DNA from: a bacterium
GTDB taxonomy: Bacteria > Bacillota > Clostridia > Lachnospirales > Lachnospiraceae
Direction of reading: 5' to 3'
Assembly (NCBI GenBank): GCA_023667365.1
Contig: JAMPAG010000006.1
Coordinates: forward strand, 1 to 61,510
Length of the DNA stretch: 61,510 bases
Position numbers and translations under genes: made by a program. Positions 7,736 through 16,789 of this stretch are shown one piece after another; position 1 is the stretch's first letter; every line of letters starts with the position of its first letter. A model generated the notes under the pieces. It had not been told where the DNA came from, made no database searches, and saw only the letters and a list, made by a program, of their open reading frames with translations.

Positions 7736-9379
7736 TCAGTCCGTCCCGGCTTCCATGCCCTCATCCTCGTAAATCTCTTCTTCCTCCTCGATGATTTCGA
7801 TATATGCTTCCTCCACGTCTTCTCCCGTCACCTGTTTTTTGATCTGTTCGGAAAGCCTCTTTAACGTGGCGTTCGCGTCGTCGCCCATCCAGATATTCGT
7901 AAAACACATTTCCAGTTCCACCCAGAAGTTGCTCGACTCCACAACCTTCGGCATCGGCACGGAAAGCTCGTACGCCTGCCCGATCGTATCAAAAACCGGA
8001 TTCTCATATGGGATATATCTGCGCGCAGACACTTTCCCTGTTCTTGCATAGAGCGAATCCGCATAGATCACGCAGATATACCTTGCAAACAAGCTGGCCG
8101 CTTCTTTTTTGTCGCTGTAGCCGTTGACTGCAACGCAGTTCGTCACCGACACCTCTTTCGCCGCCAGCTCCTCCGTTAAATCCGGAATCAGCGCAACGCC
8201 GTAATCATAGCCGAACAATTCCTCCGCCTTCGCCGCTTCCAGCCGCGCGACCGCGTCGGTCGTCGCCAGCGTAAAGATGATCTTCCCGTCCATGAACTCC
8301 TGCATGACACTCGCATACGTCGTCGTGTCCGCTTCAATGGAAAAGAACTGGTTTAAGTCCTGATAAATGTTCAGACAGCGGATCGTATTCTCATTATAAA
8401 TCTCGATCACATTCGGGTTATCCCCCGCCGGTCCGCCGATCTGAATGGAATCTCCCGCAAAAAAATAATTGTAAAAAATATCGGAAACGTCCCATTTGAA
8501 AATGGAATCCACATTTTCGGGCGCATCATACTCATTGGCAAAATTCAGAATCTCTTCAATGCTGTCCGGCACAAGCGCTTCGATCCGTGCCTCCACATGC
8601 CGGGCGAATTCGGGACTTTCCAGCAGTTCCTCCTCCGTGAGAAACAGACTCTCCCCCCAGCCTCCGGCGCCGCCATCTTCGTCCTCTGCACCTTCTATGC
8701 CTGCGCTTCCATCCGCCGCACTTCCACCATCCGCACTTTCTCCGTCCGCGCCGCCGGCTCCCTCAGCATCCCCACTTCCGGGTTCCGCGCCGTCGTCCGC
8801 ACCTTCCCCGCCTGCGGTTCCGGCTGCCGCGTCCTCTTTTGCCTCATACCAATCTGTCAGTACCTCCGTCCGCGCGATCTGCTCCAGATACGTCCGGTTA
8901 TACAAAAGATAACTGGTCTCATAATACATCGGATAAGCGACATAACGCCCGTCGTACGTCACCGCGTTCAACGCCGTTTCACAAAAATGCGCATCCGTCA
9001 GCATCTGCTCCGTATCCTTAATCTCACTTGCAAGCCCTGAAAGATACGCCTTGCCAAGCGAATCGTTTCCGACAATGAACATATCGGGATACTGCGTCTC
9101 ATGAATGCTGTTGCGATTGATCGTCTCCAGATATTCCAGCCCCGAAACAAGCGTAAGTTCCACATGAATATCGGTATCCTCGTAATAGTCCAGCGCAACG
9201 CTGCTTAAATAATCCGTCAGCAGTTCATCCGTATACCAGAGCGTGATCGTATCCTTCGCCACATATGTTATATCCCCGCCGCGTTCCCGCTCCTCCGTAT
9301 CGATCGCGCCTGCATAGATTTCCAGCGCCAGTGCGCCGACGATCAACAGCACGACTGCCAGTCTCATTTTCAAATTCAT
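7736..9379 (-). CDS. Extracellular solute-binding protein with acidic insertion
   Basis: 547-residue exported binding protein of the family-1 (sugar/polyamine-type) ABC class. The N-terminus is a hydrophobic anchor (about 5-24) without a lipobox Cys. An insertion (about 185-245) of Gly/Ala/Asp/Glu repeats interrupts the first lobe, and the C-terminus is a run of Glu. No permease or ATPase gene lies nearby. It starts 21 bp after argD, so it is probably cotranscribed with the arginine genes. It may be a sensory or orphan binding protein; ligand unknown. Confidence 0.82.
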   Translation of the reverse strand: MNLKMRLAVVLLIVGALALEIYAGAIDTEERERGGDITYVAKDTITLWYTDELLTDYLSSVALDYYEDTDIHVELTLVSGLEYLETINRNSIHETQYPDMFIVGNDSLGKAYLSGLASEIKDTEQMLTDAHFCETALNAVTYDGRYVAYPMYYETSYLLYNRTYLEQIARTEVLTDWYEAKEDAAAGTAGGEGADDGAEPGSGDAEGAGGADGESADGGSAADGSAGIEGAEDEDGGAGGWGESLFLTEEELLESPEFARHVEARIEALVPDSIEEILNFANEYDAPENVDSIFKWDVSDIFYNYFFAGDSIQIGGPAGDNPNVIEIYNENTIRCLNIYQDLNQFFSIEADTTTYASVMQEFMDGKIIFTLATTDAVARLEAAKAEELFGYDYGVALIPDLTEELAAKEVSVTNCVAVNGYSDKKEAASLFARYICVIYADSLYARTGKVSARRYIPYENPVFDTIGQAYELSVPMPKVVESSNFWVELEMCFTNIWMGDDANATLKRLSEQIKKQVTGEDVEEAYIEIIEEEEEIYEDEGMEAGTD

Positions 9380-9400
9380 ACCACTTTACACCTTCCCGCT

Positions 9401-10597
9401 TCACGCGTCCAAAGACAGGCAAGCCTTCAAAATATCGATCATTTCGTCCACCTGCTCCTCGCTGATGATGAGCGCCGGAAGAAAACGAAGGATATTCGGC
9501 CCTGCATTGATCAGGATCAGACCTTTTTCAAGCGCCGCGTTAATGTATGGCGCAACGGGCACATCAAACTCCAGCCCCTGCATCAGCCCGAGACCGCGCC
9601 GCTCCTTTATCCTGCCGCAGGAGCGCGTAAGCGCATCAAGCCTCTGTTCCAGATAGGCTCCCACACGGTTGACGTTTTCCAGCACATGGTTCTTTTCAAA
9701 AAGCTCCAATACCTTGCAGATTGCCGCGCAGGCAAACGGGTTGCCGCCGTAAGTCGTCCCGTGATCCCCCGCCGCAAGCGAATGCGCGCCGACATGCTCC
9801 GTCAGTAAAAATGCGCCGACCGGCACGCCGCAGCCTAAGGCTTTCGCGCTCACCATGATGTCCGGCTTCACACCATAGCGCTGCCATGCGTACATCGTTC
9901 CCGTCCGTCCCATGCCGCACTGAATCTCGTCCAGAATCAAAAGAATGTCTTTTTCCTCGCAGAGCGCCTTCACCCTGCGCAGAAATTCCTCGTCCGCCGG
10001 ATGGATGCCGCCCTCGCCCTGCACGGTCTCAAACAGGATCGCGCAGGTCTTATCCGTAACCTGACTGCGCACGCTCTCAAAATCGTTCAGCTCGGCAAAG
10101 CGGATATTGCCGATGCCCGGCTCAAACGCCTCACGGTATTTCGGCGTTCCTGTCACCGAGAGCGCTCCCATCGTCCGTCCGTGGAACGAACGGTTCATGG
10201 CGATGATCTCGTGATCCGTCCTGCCGTCCTTTAAGTACGCATACTTGCGCGCCGCTTTGATGGCGCCCTCGACTGCCTCCGCACCGGAATTGGTGAAAAA
10301 AACACGATCCATGCCGGAAATCGCTTTGATTTTTTTGGCCGCCTCGATCGCCGGTACATTATAATAGTAATTGGACGTATGAATCAGCTTGTCGATCTGC
10401 GCCTTTAAGGCGGCGTCGTACTCCTGATTGTGATAACCGAGCGCAAACACCGCGATGCCGGATGCGAAATCCAAATACCGCTTTCCCTCTATATCATACA
10501 GATAAACGCCGTCGCCCCTCTCAAGTACGACCGGATAACGGTTATAGGTATGAAGCAGAACCGACTCCGCCTCGTCAATATATTCTTTCATGTTCAT
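9401..10597 (-). CDS. argD: Acetylornithine aminotransferase
   Basis: PLP-dependent class III aminotransferase converting N-acetylglutamate semialdehyde to N-acetylornithine in arginine synthesis. 398 residues from the ATG at 10597, which has AGAGG about 10 bp upstream. The pyridoxal lysine is in VSAKALGCGVP, with the substrate-pocket segment GTTYGGNPFA. An upstream in-frame extension to 10651 is encoded by the inserted repeat element and is not part of the gene. Its junction with argB was disrupted by that element. Confidence 0.95.
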   Translation of the reverse strand: MNMKEYIDEAESVLLHTYNRYPVVLERGDGVYLYDIEGKRYLDFASGIAVFALGYHNQEYDAALKAQIDKLIHTSNYYYNVPAIEAAKKIKAISGMDRVFFTNSGAEAVEGAIKAARKYAYLKDGRTDHEIIAMNRSFHGRTMGALSVTGTPKYREAFEPGIGNIRFAELNDFESVRSQVTDKTCAILFETVQGEGGIHPADEEFLRRVKALCEEKDILLILDEIQCGMGRTGTMYAWQRYGVKPDIMVSAKALGCGVPVGAFLLTEHVGAHSLAAGDHGTTYGGNPFACAAICKVLELFEKNHVLENVNRVGAYLEQRLDALTRSCGRIKERRGLGLMQGLEFDVPVAPYINAALEKGLILINAGPNILRFLPALIISEEQVDEMIDILKACLSLDA

Positions 10598-10625
10598 GGC
10601 TTTTTTCCTCTCACGGTTGGTAATC

Positions 10626-10838
10626 ATTAGATGATTGCGAAACGCAATCAATCACGTTCATGATTGTACAAAATATACAATTCCAAAAGCAGGTGCTATG
10701 AGATCGCCGGTACTTACATGCGGTATTTCCGCATGTTATGTACCGCTGCGATCGAATTGCAGCGAGAGCGTGCCTGCGTTGGATTGTATATTTTGTACAA
10801 TCTCACAGCCTATATCATGCGTTTCGCAATCACCTAAT
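10626..10838. mobile_element. 213-bp MITE-like element inserted between argB and argD
   Basis: Terminal inverted repeats of 20-21 bp (10626-10646 and 10818-10838, cores TGATTGCGAAACGCA and its complement, one mismatch in the outer 20 bp). A second inner pair (10663-10685 and 10781-10802, GATTGTACAAAATATACAAT) and a central hairpin make it almost fully palindromic. It is flanked by a direct repeat GGTAATC (10619-10625 and 10839-10845), extendable to 9 bp, which looks like a target-site duplication. No coding capacity. The argB stop TAG lies inside the right terminal repeat. Confidence 0.85.
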
Positions 10839-11742
10839 GGTAATCATAATTCATCAGGTGCCGGTCTTCATCGCGCATAATCATTGTACCGATTCCGGAG
10901 TTGGTAAAGATCTCCAGCAACAGACAATGCGCGATCCGTCCGTCCAGAATATGGACGCGGTTGACGCCCGCCCGGATGGCATCCGTGCAGTTTTTCAGCT
11001 TCGGCAGCATGCCGCCGCCGATGTAACCGTCCGCGATCAACGCGTCCGCGTCGCTCGCCGTCAGTCTCGAAATAAAACTTGATTTGTCGTCCACATCCTT
11101 ATACAAGCCCTCAATATCCGTTAAAAAAGCAAGCTTCTTTGCGCCGACTGCGCGGGCGATCGCACATGCCGCGTCATCCGCATTGATATTGTAGGTGTCA
11201 AAATTCTCATCTAGGCCGATGGGCGCCACAATCGGCAGGAAATCTTTTTCCAAGAGGTCGAACAGGATCTTCGGCTCCACACCGACAATGTTGCCGACAT
11301 AACCGATGTCCCTGCCGTCCACCGTCTTTTTTTCCACCTTGAGCAGCCCGCCGTCCTTGCCCGTCACGCCGATCGCCTTGCTGCCGAGTGCCTGCACCAT
11401 CGTGACAAGACGCTTGTTGACCTTATTTAAGACCATCTCGGCAATTTCCATCGTCTCTGAGTCCGTCACGCGCAGTCCGTTCACGAACTCCGCTTCCTTG
11501 CCGACCTTGCCGACCCATTTGCTGATCTCCTTGCCGCCGCCGTGCACGATAATCGGCTTAAATCCGACCAGCTTTAAGAGCGTGACATCCTGAATCACGC
11601 TTTTTTGCAGTGCCTCATCCACCATCGCGCTCCCGCCGTACTTGACGACGATGATGTTCCTGTTGAATTTCTGTATGTAGGGAAGCGCTTCGATCAGTAC
11701 CTCCGCTTTGCTCATCACTTCTGTGATCTCTCTCTGATTCAT
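10834..11742 (-). CDS. argB: Acetylglutamate kinase
   Basis: Amino acid kinase phosphorylating N-acetylglutamate, second step of arginine synthesis. 302 residues with the N-terminal VVKYGGSAM nucleotide loop, VHGGGKE and the substrate segment FVNGLRVTD. The C-terminus seems changed by insertion of the repeat element: the last codon CAT and the stop TAG come from the element. Removing the element and one copy of the duplication restores an end Asp-Tyr-Gln-Pro-stop just before the argD SD. Only the last two residues are affected, so activity is probably kept. Confidence 0.95.
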   Translation of the reverse strand: MNQREITEVMSKAEVLIEALPYIQKFNRNIIVVKYGGSAMVDEALQKSVIQDVTLLKLVGFKPIIVHGGGKEISKWVGKVGKEAEFVNGLRVTDSETMEIAEMVLNKVNKRLVTMVQALGSKAIGVTGKDGGLLKVEKKTVDGRDIGYVGNIVGVEPKILFDLLEKDFLPIVAPIGLDENFDTYNINADDAACAIARAVGAKKLAFLTDIEGLYKDVDDKSSFISRLTASDADALIADGYIGGGMLPKLKNCTDAIRAGVNRVHILDGRIAHCLLLEIFTNSGIGTMIMRDEDRHLMNYDYH

Positions 11743-11817
11743 TTTGTCAACCGATCTCCTTTTTTCTGTCTCTCCGTCTGCCGGTCCCGTAAGTCATGGT
11801 ATGCCGTAAACCGCGCG

Positions 11818-12264
11818 TCACTGATTAAACGCTATGATATTCGCTTCGTTAAGCGTAAAATCATAATAGTTCAAGTCCAGCCGCCTTGTCCAGCCGATCC
11901 GGTTCCAGAACGCGTTGCCGATGTCGTTTTTGGTAAACGCGATGAGCGACACTTTGCTGATCCCTTCCGCTTTCAGCGCCTCCATCGCAAACGTCACCAT
12001 CCGCCTGCCGATGCCGCGCATCCGATACTCTTCGCGCACGCATACATGATACAGACAGCCGCGCCTGCCGTCGTGCCCGCATAAAATCGCGCCGACGATC
12101 TCTCCGTCCTCCTCGGCGACCACGCTTGTTGTCGGATTTCTTTTCAAAAAACGCGCAACGCCTTCCTTAGAATCGTCCACACTGCGGATAGCAAATCCCT
12201 TAATACTCATCCAAAGCGCGTAAACGCCGGCATAATCCTCAATTTCCATTGTTCTGACTGTCAT
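11818..12264 (-). CDS. GNAT acetyltransferase in the arg operon
   Basis: 148-residue Gcn5-related N-acetyltransferase. The acetyl-CoA loop is in REEYRMRGIGRRM (R-x-x-G-x-G), followed by the usual N-x-x-A/G-x-x-F/W-x-R/K-x-G type segment (GNAFWNRIGW). The start at 12264 has GGAGG 5 bp upstream and overlaps the sseB-like gene by 26 bp, implying coupling. It lies between argC and argB where argJ is common, so a role as N-acetylglutamate synthase is possible, but its sequence looks like general GNAT proteins (inference only). Confidence 0.85.
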   Translation of the reverse strand: MTVRTMEIEDYAGVYALWMSIKGFAIRSVDDSKEGVARFLKRNPTTSVVAEEDGEIVGAILCGHDGRRGCLYHVCVREEYRMRGIGRRMVTFAMEALKAEGISKVSLIAFTKNDIGNAFWNRIGWTRRLDLNYYDFTLNEANIIAFNQ

Positions 12265-12772
12265 GACTGCCTCCGTTTTCGCCCTTTGCCTTCGCCGCGC
12301 GCGCCGCATGTTCCATTTTCTGTTTGAGTAATGAGCGCATCAGTTCTTCGGGAAATACGATATTTTCCCCAAACGGATTGATGACAAATCCGGAAAGTCC
12401 GCCTTTGGAACCAAACACATACTGCGCGTACACATCAAAATTCATCACCATGTTTTTGACCGGCTCCGTCATGTTCGTGCGTTTTTTCCATTCGTTCATC
12501 TGAATGGTGTCCGTAAACGCCGGCAGGAATTTTTTGCCGTCCTTTGTGTGAATGACCTTAAAGCTGACATGAATCGGCGTGCGGACGCCTTTCTCCTTAT
12601 TCTGCCGCACCTTCTCCTCCTCCTCGGCGGAGACAATGGCAGGCGAAATGAAATTCGTGCGCATCATTTCCGAAATCATTTTGCTGCGGTTCTGCGGCGT
12701 ATTCTCGTCCTGCATTTTACGCATGGCGACGATAAACTCCAAATTCTGAATCTTTTTGTTTATATCTTCCAT
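12239..12772 (-). CDS. SseB-like protein
   Basis: 177 residues resembling the SseB N-terminal domain family (middle segment with FKVIHTKDGKKFLPAFTD), of unknown biochemical role in Firmicutes. Predicted cytoplasmic. N-terminal helix rich in charged residues, C-terminal Ala/Lys/Asn tail. Located inside the arginine operon, upstream of and overlapping the GNAT gene. The SD AAAGGAG is about 13 bp from the ATG, longer than usual. Confidence 0.7.
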   Translation of the reverse strand: MEDINKKIQNLEFIVAMRKMQDENTPQNRSKMISEMMRTNFISPAIVSAEEEEKVRQNKEKGVRTPIHVSFKVIHTKDGKKFLPAFTDTIQMNEWKKRTNMTEPVKNMVMNFDVYAQYVFGSKGGLSGFVINPFGENIVFPEELMRSLLKQKMEHAARAAKAKGENGGSHDSQNNGN

Positions 12773-12837
12773 AGGGAAAGCGATACTCCTTTCGCATTCT
12801 TTGTCGGGATTCGGGTGTCAGGCAATTTTCTGTCTTC

Positions 12838-13893
12838 CTACGGGAACATCGGCACCATGGAAAGTCCCTCGTCCTCCGGCAGTCCGAACAACAGGTTCAT
12901 GTTCTGCACGGCCTGTCCCGCCGCACCTTTGACAAGATTATCAAGCGCTCCCATCATCACGACTCTGCCCGTCCGCTCATCCACGGTAAAGCCGATGTCC
13001 ACATAATTGCTTCCCTCCACCCATTTTGTTTCGGGGCATACGCCTTTGTCAAGCAGGCGTACAAAACGTTCTTCCTGATAATAGCGCTCATAGGCCGCCC
13101 GCAGCTCACTCTCCGCCGGCAGGGTGCCGTCCTCTTTCCGGCGTAAAGAAGCATATGCCGTCACGAGAATACCGCGGTTCATCGGCACCAAATGCGGCGT
13201 AAAGCTGACCGTGAGCGGTCTGCCCGCGGCATAACCAAGCTGCTCCTCGATCTCCGGCGTGTGTCTGTGCGTCGCAACGCCGTACGCTTTCATATTTTCA
13301 TTGACCTCACAGAACAGGTTCGGCAGTTTCGCGCCTCTGCCCGCGCCGCTCGTGCCTGATTTTGCATCAATGATGAGCGTATCCGGTTCGATCAGTCCTT
13401 CTTTTACAAGCGGATATGCCGTCAGAATGGAACAGGTCGTATAACAGCCCGGATTCGCGACCAGCCGCGCTCCCCTCACCTGCCCGCGGTTTAATTCGCA
13501 CAGTCCGTAGACCGCCTCGCCGATAAACTGCGGGCTTTTATGCGTAATGCCGTACCAATGCTCATAGACGTTCACGTCCTTGATACGGAAGTCCGCGCTT
13601 AAATCCACGATCTTGACTCTGGAGAGAATCTCCTCGTTTACCAGGGAAGCGCAAAATCCCTGCGGCGTCGCCGTAAAGATCACATCCACCTCTTTCGAGA
13701 GCGCTTCCATGTTATCGTCCATACAGACCGCGTCCACAATGCGGAACAGATTACGGTATACCTCGTCATAGCGCTGCCCGATATAGCTTCTCGATCCGTA
13801 CCATTTGACCGTAACATCCTTGTGTCCCATTAAAATGCGCACGAGCTCGCTGCCCGCATAGCCCGTCGCGCCGATGATTCCTGCTTTTATCAT
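12838..13893 (-). CDS. argC: N-acetyl-gamma-glutamyl-phosphate reductase
   Basis: NADPH-dependent reductase making N-acetylglutamate semialdehyde, third step of arginine synthesis. 351 residues with the nucleotide-binding GATGYAGSELVRIL at the N-terminus and the catalytic Cys in ANPGCYTT. First gene of the operon; AAGGAA lies 6 bp before the ATG. Normal family length. Confidence 0.96.
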   Translation of the reverse strand: MIKAGIIGATGYAGSELVRILMGHKDVTVKWYGSRSYIGQRYDEVYRNLFRIVDAVCMDDNMEALSKEVDVIFTATPQGFCASLVNEEILSRVKIVDLSADFRIKDVNVYEHWYGITHKSPQFIGEAVYGLCELNRGQVRGARLVANPGCYTTCSILTAYPLVKEGLIEPDTLIIDAKSGTSGAGRGAKLPNLFCEVNENMKAYGVATHRHTPEIEEQLGYAAGRPLTVSFTPHLVPMNRGILVTAYASLRRKEDGTLPAESELRAAYERYYQEERFVRLLDKGVCPETKWVEGSNYVDIGFTVDERTGRVVMMGALDNLVKGAAGQAVQNMNLLFGLPEDEGLSMVPMFP

Positions 13894-13994
13894 ATGGTTC
13901 CTTTCTTTCCGCAGCGCTTTCCGACAGGCTCTTTTCGTTCATCGAACATATTCCTTCGAAAAGGATGTCGGGATGCGTTGCGCAATTCTTTTCT

Positions 13995-14023
13995 ATTGTA
14001 CTTGAAATGCCGCATAAAAACAA
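13995..14023 (-). promoter_or_regulatory. Promoter of the argC operon
   Basis: Minus strand -35 TTGTTT (14023-14018), 17-bp spacer, -10 TACAAT (14000-13995). The -35 touches the stop codon of the Rpn gene. The leader of about 100 nt holds a small inverted repeat at 13945-13967. I see no good ArgR box here, unlike at argG. Confidence 0.6.
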
Positions 14024-14926
14024 CTACTGAATTTGCTTCACAAACTCCTCCACGCTTTTTGCTTTCGCAGCCAGCTTATGCCATGCGCGGAGCGTTGCTT
14101 CCTCCTTTTGCGCGGTGATGGTCTCCCGCAGAGAGTCCGGAACGTCGCCCAGCTCGTAAAGCAGGTCAAGTACCGCCTCCGCCAAACCGGTCGCTTTCCC
14201 CTCCGTAAATCCCTGCTCCCGTCCTTCTTCTATTCCTTCTTTCCATCGCCGCTGTTCAATCTCATAGCTTTTCATATAGGCAAGCCCCACCTTTCCGTCA
14301 CGCTTCACCGCCGTTACCATTTCGTGCAGTCTCTGCAGCCGCTCTGTTCTGGCATTTTCCTTTGACGTGTGCTCCATGTAATACAGAAGCTCACGCAGTT
14401 CCTCCGGCGGATTTCCTTCGGTTCCCTTTGTATAAAGGAAAATCGTCCGCGCCCCGTCCTCATACGGTAATTCCGGCACCTCGATACACCCGCTCTTGAC
14501 CGTGTAGACCATCCGGTCCAAGCCAAACGGATCATACGTCGTGATAAAGATCACGATCACATTTCGTAACTCCGCGTACTCCACGCCTGTTTTCAGACAG
14601 CCCGCATCCAGCTTCGCATGGTAGAACCGCACCCGCTTCGGGAGTGACGCAACGTCATCCTCTCCGTCGTTGTTGTCGGGCTCCAGATCAAAAAGCTCCC
14701 CGTCTTCCTCATCAAGATACACATCCATGCGGATACCGTGTTTGTCCGTGTCCTCCCCCGGTAATGCCCTCTGCGGGGTGACTTTCAGCTTTCCGATCTT
14801 CCTGCCTAAAATGCATTCGAGGATGCACCTTGCCGCAGGCTCCCCGTACACCGCATGACTTGTCAGGCTGTTGGCTAAAAAGTCGTCCACCAAGTTCAGT
14901 TCTTCCAGTTTCCTTACATTTCGCAT
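14024..14926 (-). CDS. Rpn-family PD-(D/E)XK nuclease (transposase_31-like)
   Basis: 300 residues of the Rpn/PDDEXK_2 family, which includes E. coli RpnA-type recombination-promoting nucleases. The nuclease core is near residues 40-105: GIRMDVYLDE, then FDLEPDN, followed by the family segment with ITTYDPFG near 150-165. The usual E-x-Q is E-P-D here, so catalytic activity is uncertain. A charged coiled-coil C-terminus has the family EGREQGFTEGKATGLAEA region. The SD AGGAGGAAACGA is strong. A leader hairpin lies just upstream. Confidence 0.85.
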   Translation of the reverse strand: MRNVRKLEELNLVDDFLANSLTSHAVYGEPAARCILECILGRKIGKLKVTPQRALPGEDTDKHGIRMDVYLDEEDGELFDLEPDNNDGEDDVASLPKRVRFYHAKLDAGCLKTGVEYAELRNVIVIFITTYDPFGLDRMVYTVKSGCIEVPELPYEDGARTIFLYTKGTEGNPPEELRELLYYMEHTSKENARTERLQRLHEMVTAVKRDGKVGLAYMKSYEIEQRRWKEGIEEGREQGFTEGKATGLAEAVLDLLYELGDVPDSLRETITAQKEEATLRAWHKLAAKAKSVEEFVKQIQ

Positions 14927-15283
14927 TCGTTTCCTCCTGTTCCCATAGCGCGGGAAAACAGGAGCCTGTCCGCCTCTTTTTCTTCCGTGCGCTATGCTTT
15001 TTTGATTGGTTGTGGGTAAAGCATAGATTACAAAAGAATGCCTGTTTGAATAAGCATTTAAGAAGCGGCAGAATGCCGTCTGACACGGATTGCTCTAAGA
15101 TTGGCTGATCGCATTCGGAGCACGGTATCCATATCTATATCGGATGCCGCATAAATCCAATACGCGTAAGACAGCCTTGAACAATTCCGTCAAAGAATAT
15201 ATGCTTTGTGCTGATTATACGAGGATTTGCATGGAACGTCAAGATGATTTTGGTCCGATCCGTCCTGATTTTCCTTTTCTTTT

Positions 15284-15370
15284 TGTATAATTATTCATTA
15301 TTTTTTCGTATTATTTAATTTTTTGTATGATTTATGTATAATATTCATCAAAATATGCATTTTATTCACA
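15284..15370 (+). promoter_or_regulatory. Cluster of ArgR (ARG box)-like operators
   Basis: Three near-palindromic AT-rich boxes of the ARG type: TGTATAATTATTCAT (15284-15298), TGTATAATATTCATC (15335-15349) and ATGCATTTTATTCAC (15355-15369). They resemble the ArgR/AhrC consensus (TGAATnnnnATTCA) and lie just upstream of the argG promoter, so arginine-dependent repression is likely. Confidence 0.55.
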
Positions 15371-15379
15371 AATTCCCTA

Positions 15380-15408
15380 TTGCATTTGCAAAGCGGATGT
15401 TGTATGAT
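15380..15408 (+). promoter_or_regulatory. Promoter of argG
   Basis: -35 TTGCAT (15380-15385), 17-bp spacer, -10 TATGAT (15403-15408), about 45 bp before the argG ATG. It directly follows the ARG-like boxes. Confidence 0.65.
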
Positions 15409-15453
15409 ACCAAAAGAGTTTTATGATTGAAAAAGAAAACGGAGGAATACATA

Positions 15454-16692
15454 ATGAAAGAAAAAGTCATCCTTGCCTATTCGGGCGGATTGGACACCAC
15501 GGCAATCATTCCGTGGCTGAAAGAGAATTTTGATTATGAGGTCATCTGCGTATGCGCAGACTGCGGACAAGGCAATGAATTAGACGGGTTGGAGGAACGC
15601 GCGAAAGCATGCGGCGCTTCCAAGCTTTATATCGAGGACATCACGGATATTTTCTGCGACGAGTACGTCGTTCCGTGCGTGCAGGCACATGCGGTCTATG
15701 AGAATAAATATCTGCTCGGCACGTCGATGGCGCGCCCGGCAATCGCAAAGCGTCTGGTAGAGATTGCCCGCAAGGAAGGTGCGACGGCAATCTGCCACGG
15801 CGCAACCGGAAAGGGCAACGATCAGATCCGTTTTGAGCTTGGCATCAAAGCGCTTGCGCCCGACTTAAAGATCATTGCCGCATGGAGAAACGAGAAATGG
15901 ACGATGAACTCCCGTGAGGAGGAGATCGCATACTGCGAGGCGCACGGCATTCATCTTCCTTTTTCCGCCGACAACTCTTACAGCCGCGACCGCAATTTGT
16001 GGCATATCAGCCATGAGGGACTGGAGTTGGAGGATCCGGCAAACGAGCCGAATTATGAGCACCTTCTCGTGCTTGGCACCACACCTCAAAAAGCGCCGGA
16101 TGAGGGTGAATATGTCACGCTGACGTTTGAGCATGGCGTTCCGAAGAGCGTGAACGGCAAACAGATGAAAGTGTCCGATATTATCCGTGAGCTGAATGCC
16201 CTTGGCGGTAAGCACGGCATCGGCATCATTGATATTGTGGAAAACCGCGTCGTCGGCATGAAGTCCCGCGGCGTTTATGAAACGCCGGGCGGAACGATCC
16301 TCTATGAGGCGCACCAGCAGCTTGAAGAACTGATCCTTGACCGCGATACCTACGCGTTAAAGGCTGACCTCGGCAACAAGTTCGCGCAGGTCGTTTACGA
16401 GGGCAAATGGTTCACGCCGCTTCGCGAAGCGCTTCAGGCGTTCATCGAATCCACGCAGAAAAATGTCACCGGCGAAGTGAAGTTCAAGCTCTACAAGGGC
16501 AATATCATCAAGGCCGGAACGACTTCTCCGTATTCTCTTTATAATGAAAGCATCGCTTCGTTTACAACCGGCGACCTCTACAACCACCACGACGCGGAGG
16601 GCTTCATCAACCTGTTCGGTCTCGCGAGCAAAGTACGCGCGATGAAGCTTCAGGAGAGCGGCGTCGATCCGCTGACCGGAAAAAAGAAGTAA
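15454..16692 (+). CDS. argG: Argininosuccinate synthase
   Basis: ATP-dependent ligase joining citrulline and aspartate, the penultimate step of arginine synthesis. 412 residues with the N-terminal P-loop AYSGGLDTT and the conserved [14 protein letters not shown] segment. The ATG at 15454 has GGAGGA 7 bp upstream; an in-frame TTG at 15427 is rejected. argH does not follow; a terminator does, so argG is monocistronic here. Codon use matches neighbours. Confidence 0.97.
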   Translation: MKEKVILAYSGGLDTTAIIPWLKENFDYEVICVCADCGQGNELDGLEERAKACGASKLYIEDITDIFCDEYVVPCVQAHAVYENKYLLGTSMARPAIAKRLVEIARKEGATAICHGATGKGNDQIRFELGIKALAPDLKIIAAWRNEKWTMNSREEEIAYCEAHGIHLPFSADNSYSRDRNLWHISHEGLELEDPANEPNYEHLLVLGTTPQKAPDEGEYVTLTFEHGVPKSVNGKQMKVSDIIRELNALGGKHGIGIIDIVENRVVGMKSRGVYETPGGTILYEAHQQLEELILDRDTYALKADLGNKFAQVVYEGKWFTPLREALQAFIESTQKNVTGEVKFKLYKGNIIKAGTTSPYSLYNESIASFTTGDLYNHHDAEGFINLFGLASKVRAMKLQESGVDPLTGKKK

Positions 16693-16744
16693 TCTGGCGA
16701 AAAACATATTTCCGGGTGTCGAAAGCCCACTCCTATAAGTGAAG

Positions 16745-16783
16745 AAGGAACCCACATGACAGTCATGCGGGTTCCTTTTTTAT
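16745..16783 (+). terminator. Rho-independent terminator of argG
   Basis: Stem AAGGAACCC...GGGTTCCTT with inner pairing CATGA/TCATG, then a T-run (16775-16781). Placed between the convergent argG and aldo/keto reductase genes. Confidence 0.85.
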
Positions 16784-16789
16784 ATCGTT

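Larger units (their letters stand above)
14927..15453. other. Divergent intergenic region Rpn / argG
   Basis: About 530 bp without a supported gene. The left part holds an imperfect hairpin in the Rpn leader (arms CATAGCGC at 14944-14951 and its complement at 14989-14996). The middle (15000-15250) shows nothing I recognise. The right part is AT-rich and contains the ArgR-like boxes and argG promoter listed separately. Confidence 0.7.

Noticed and set aside
10597..10651. N-terminal extension of argD (18 residues beginning Met-Ile-Ala-Phe)
   Set aside because: It is encoded by the inserted repeat element and lacks an SD; the ATG at 10597 has a good one and matches family starts.
15000..15250. 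T-box or other riboswitch before argG
   Set aside because: No T-box sequence or specifier-like stem could be found; ArgR-like boxes explain the region better.
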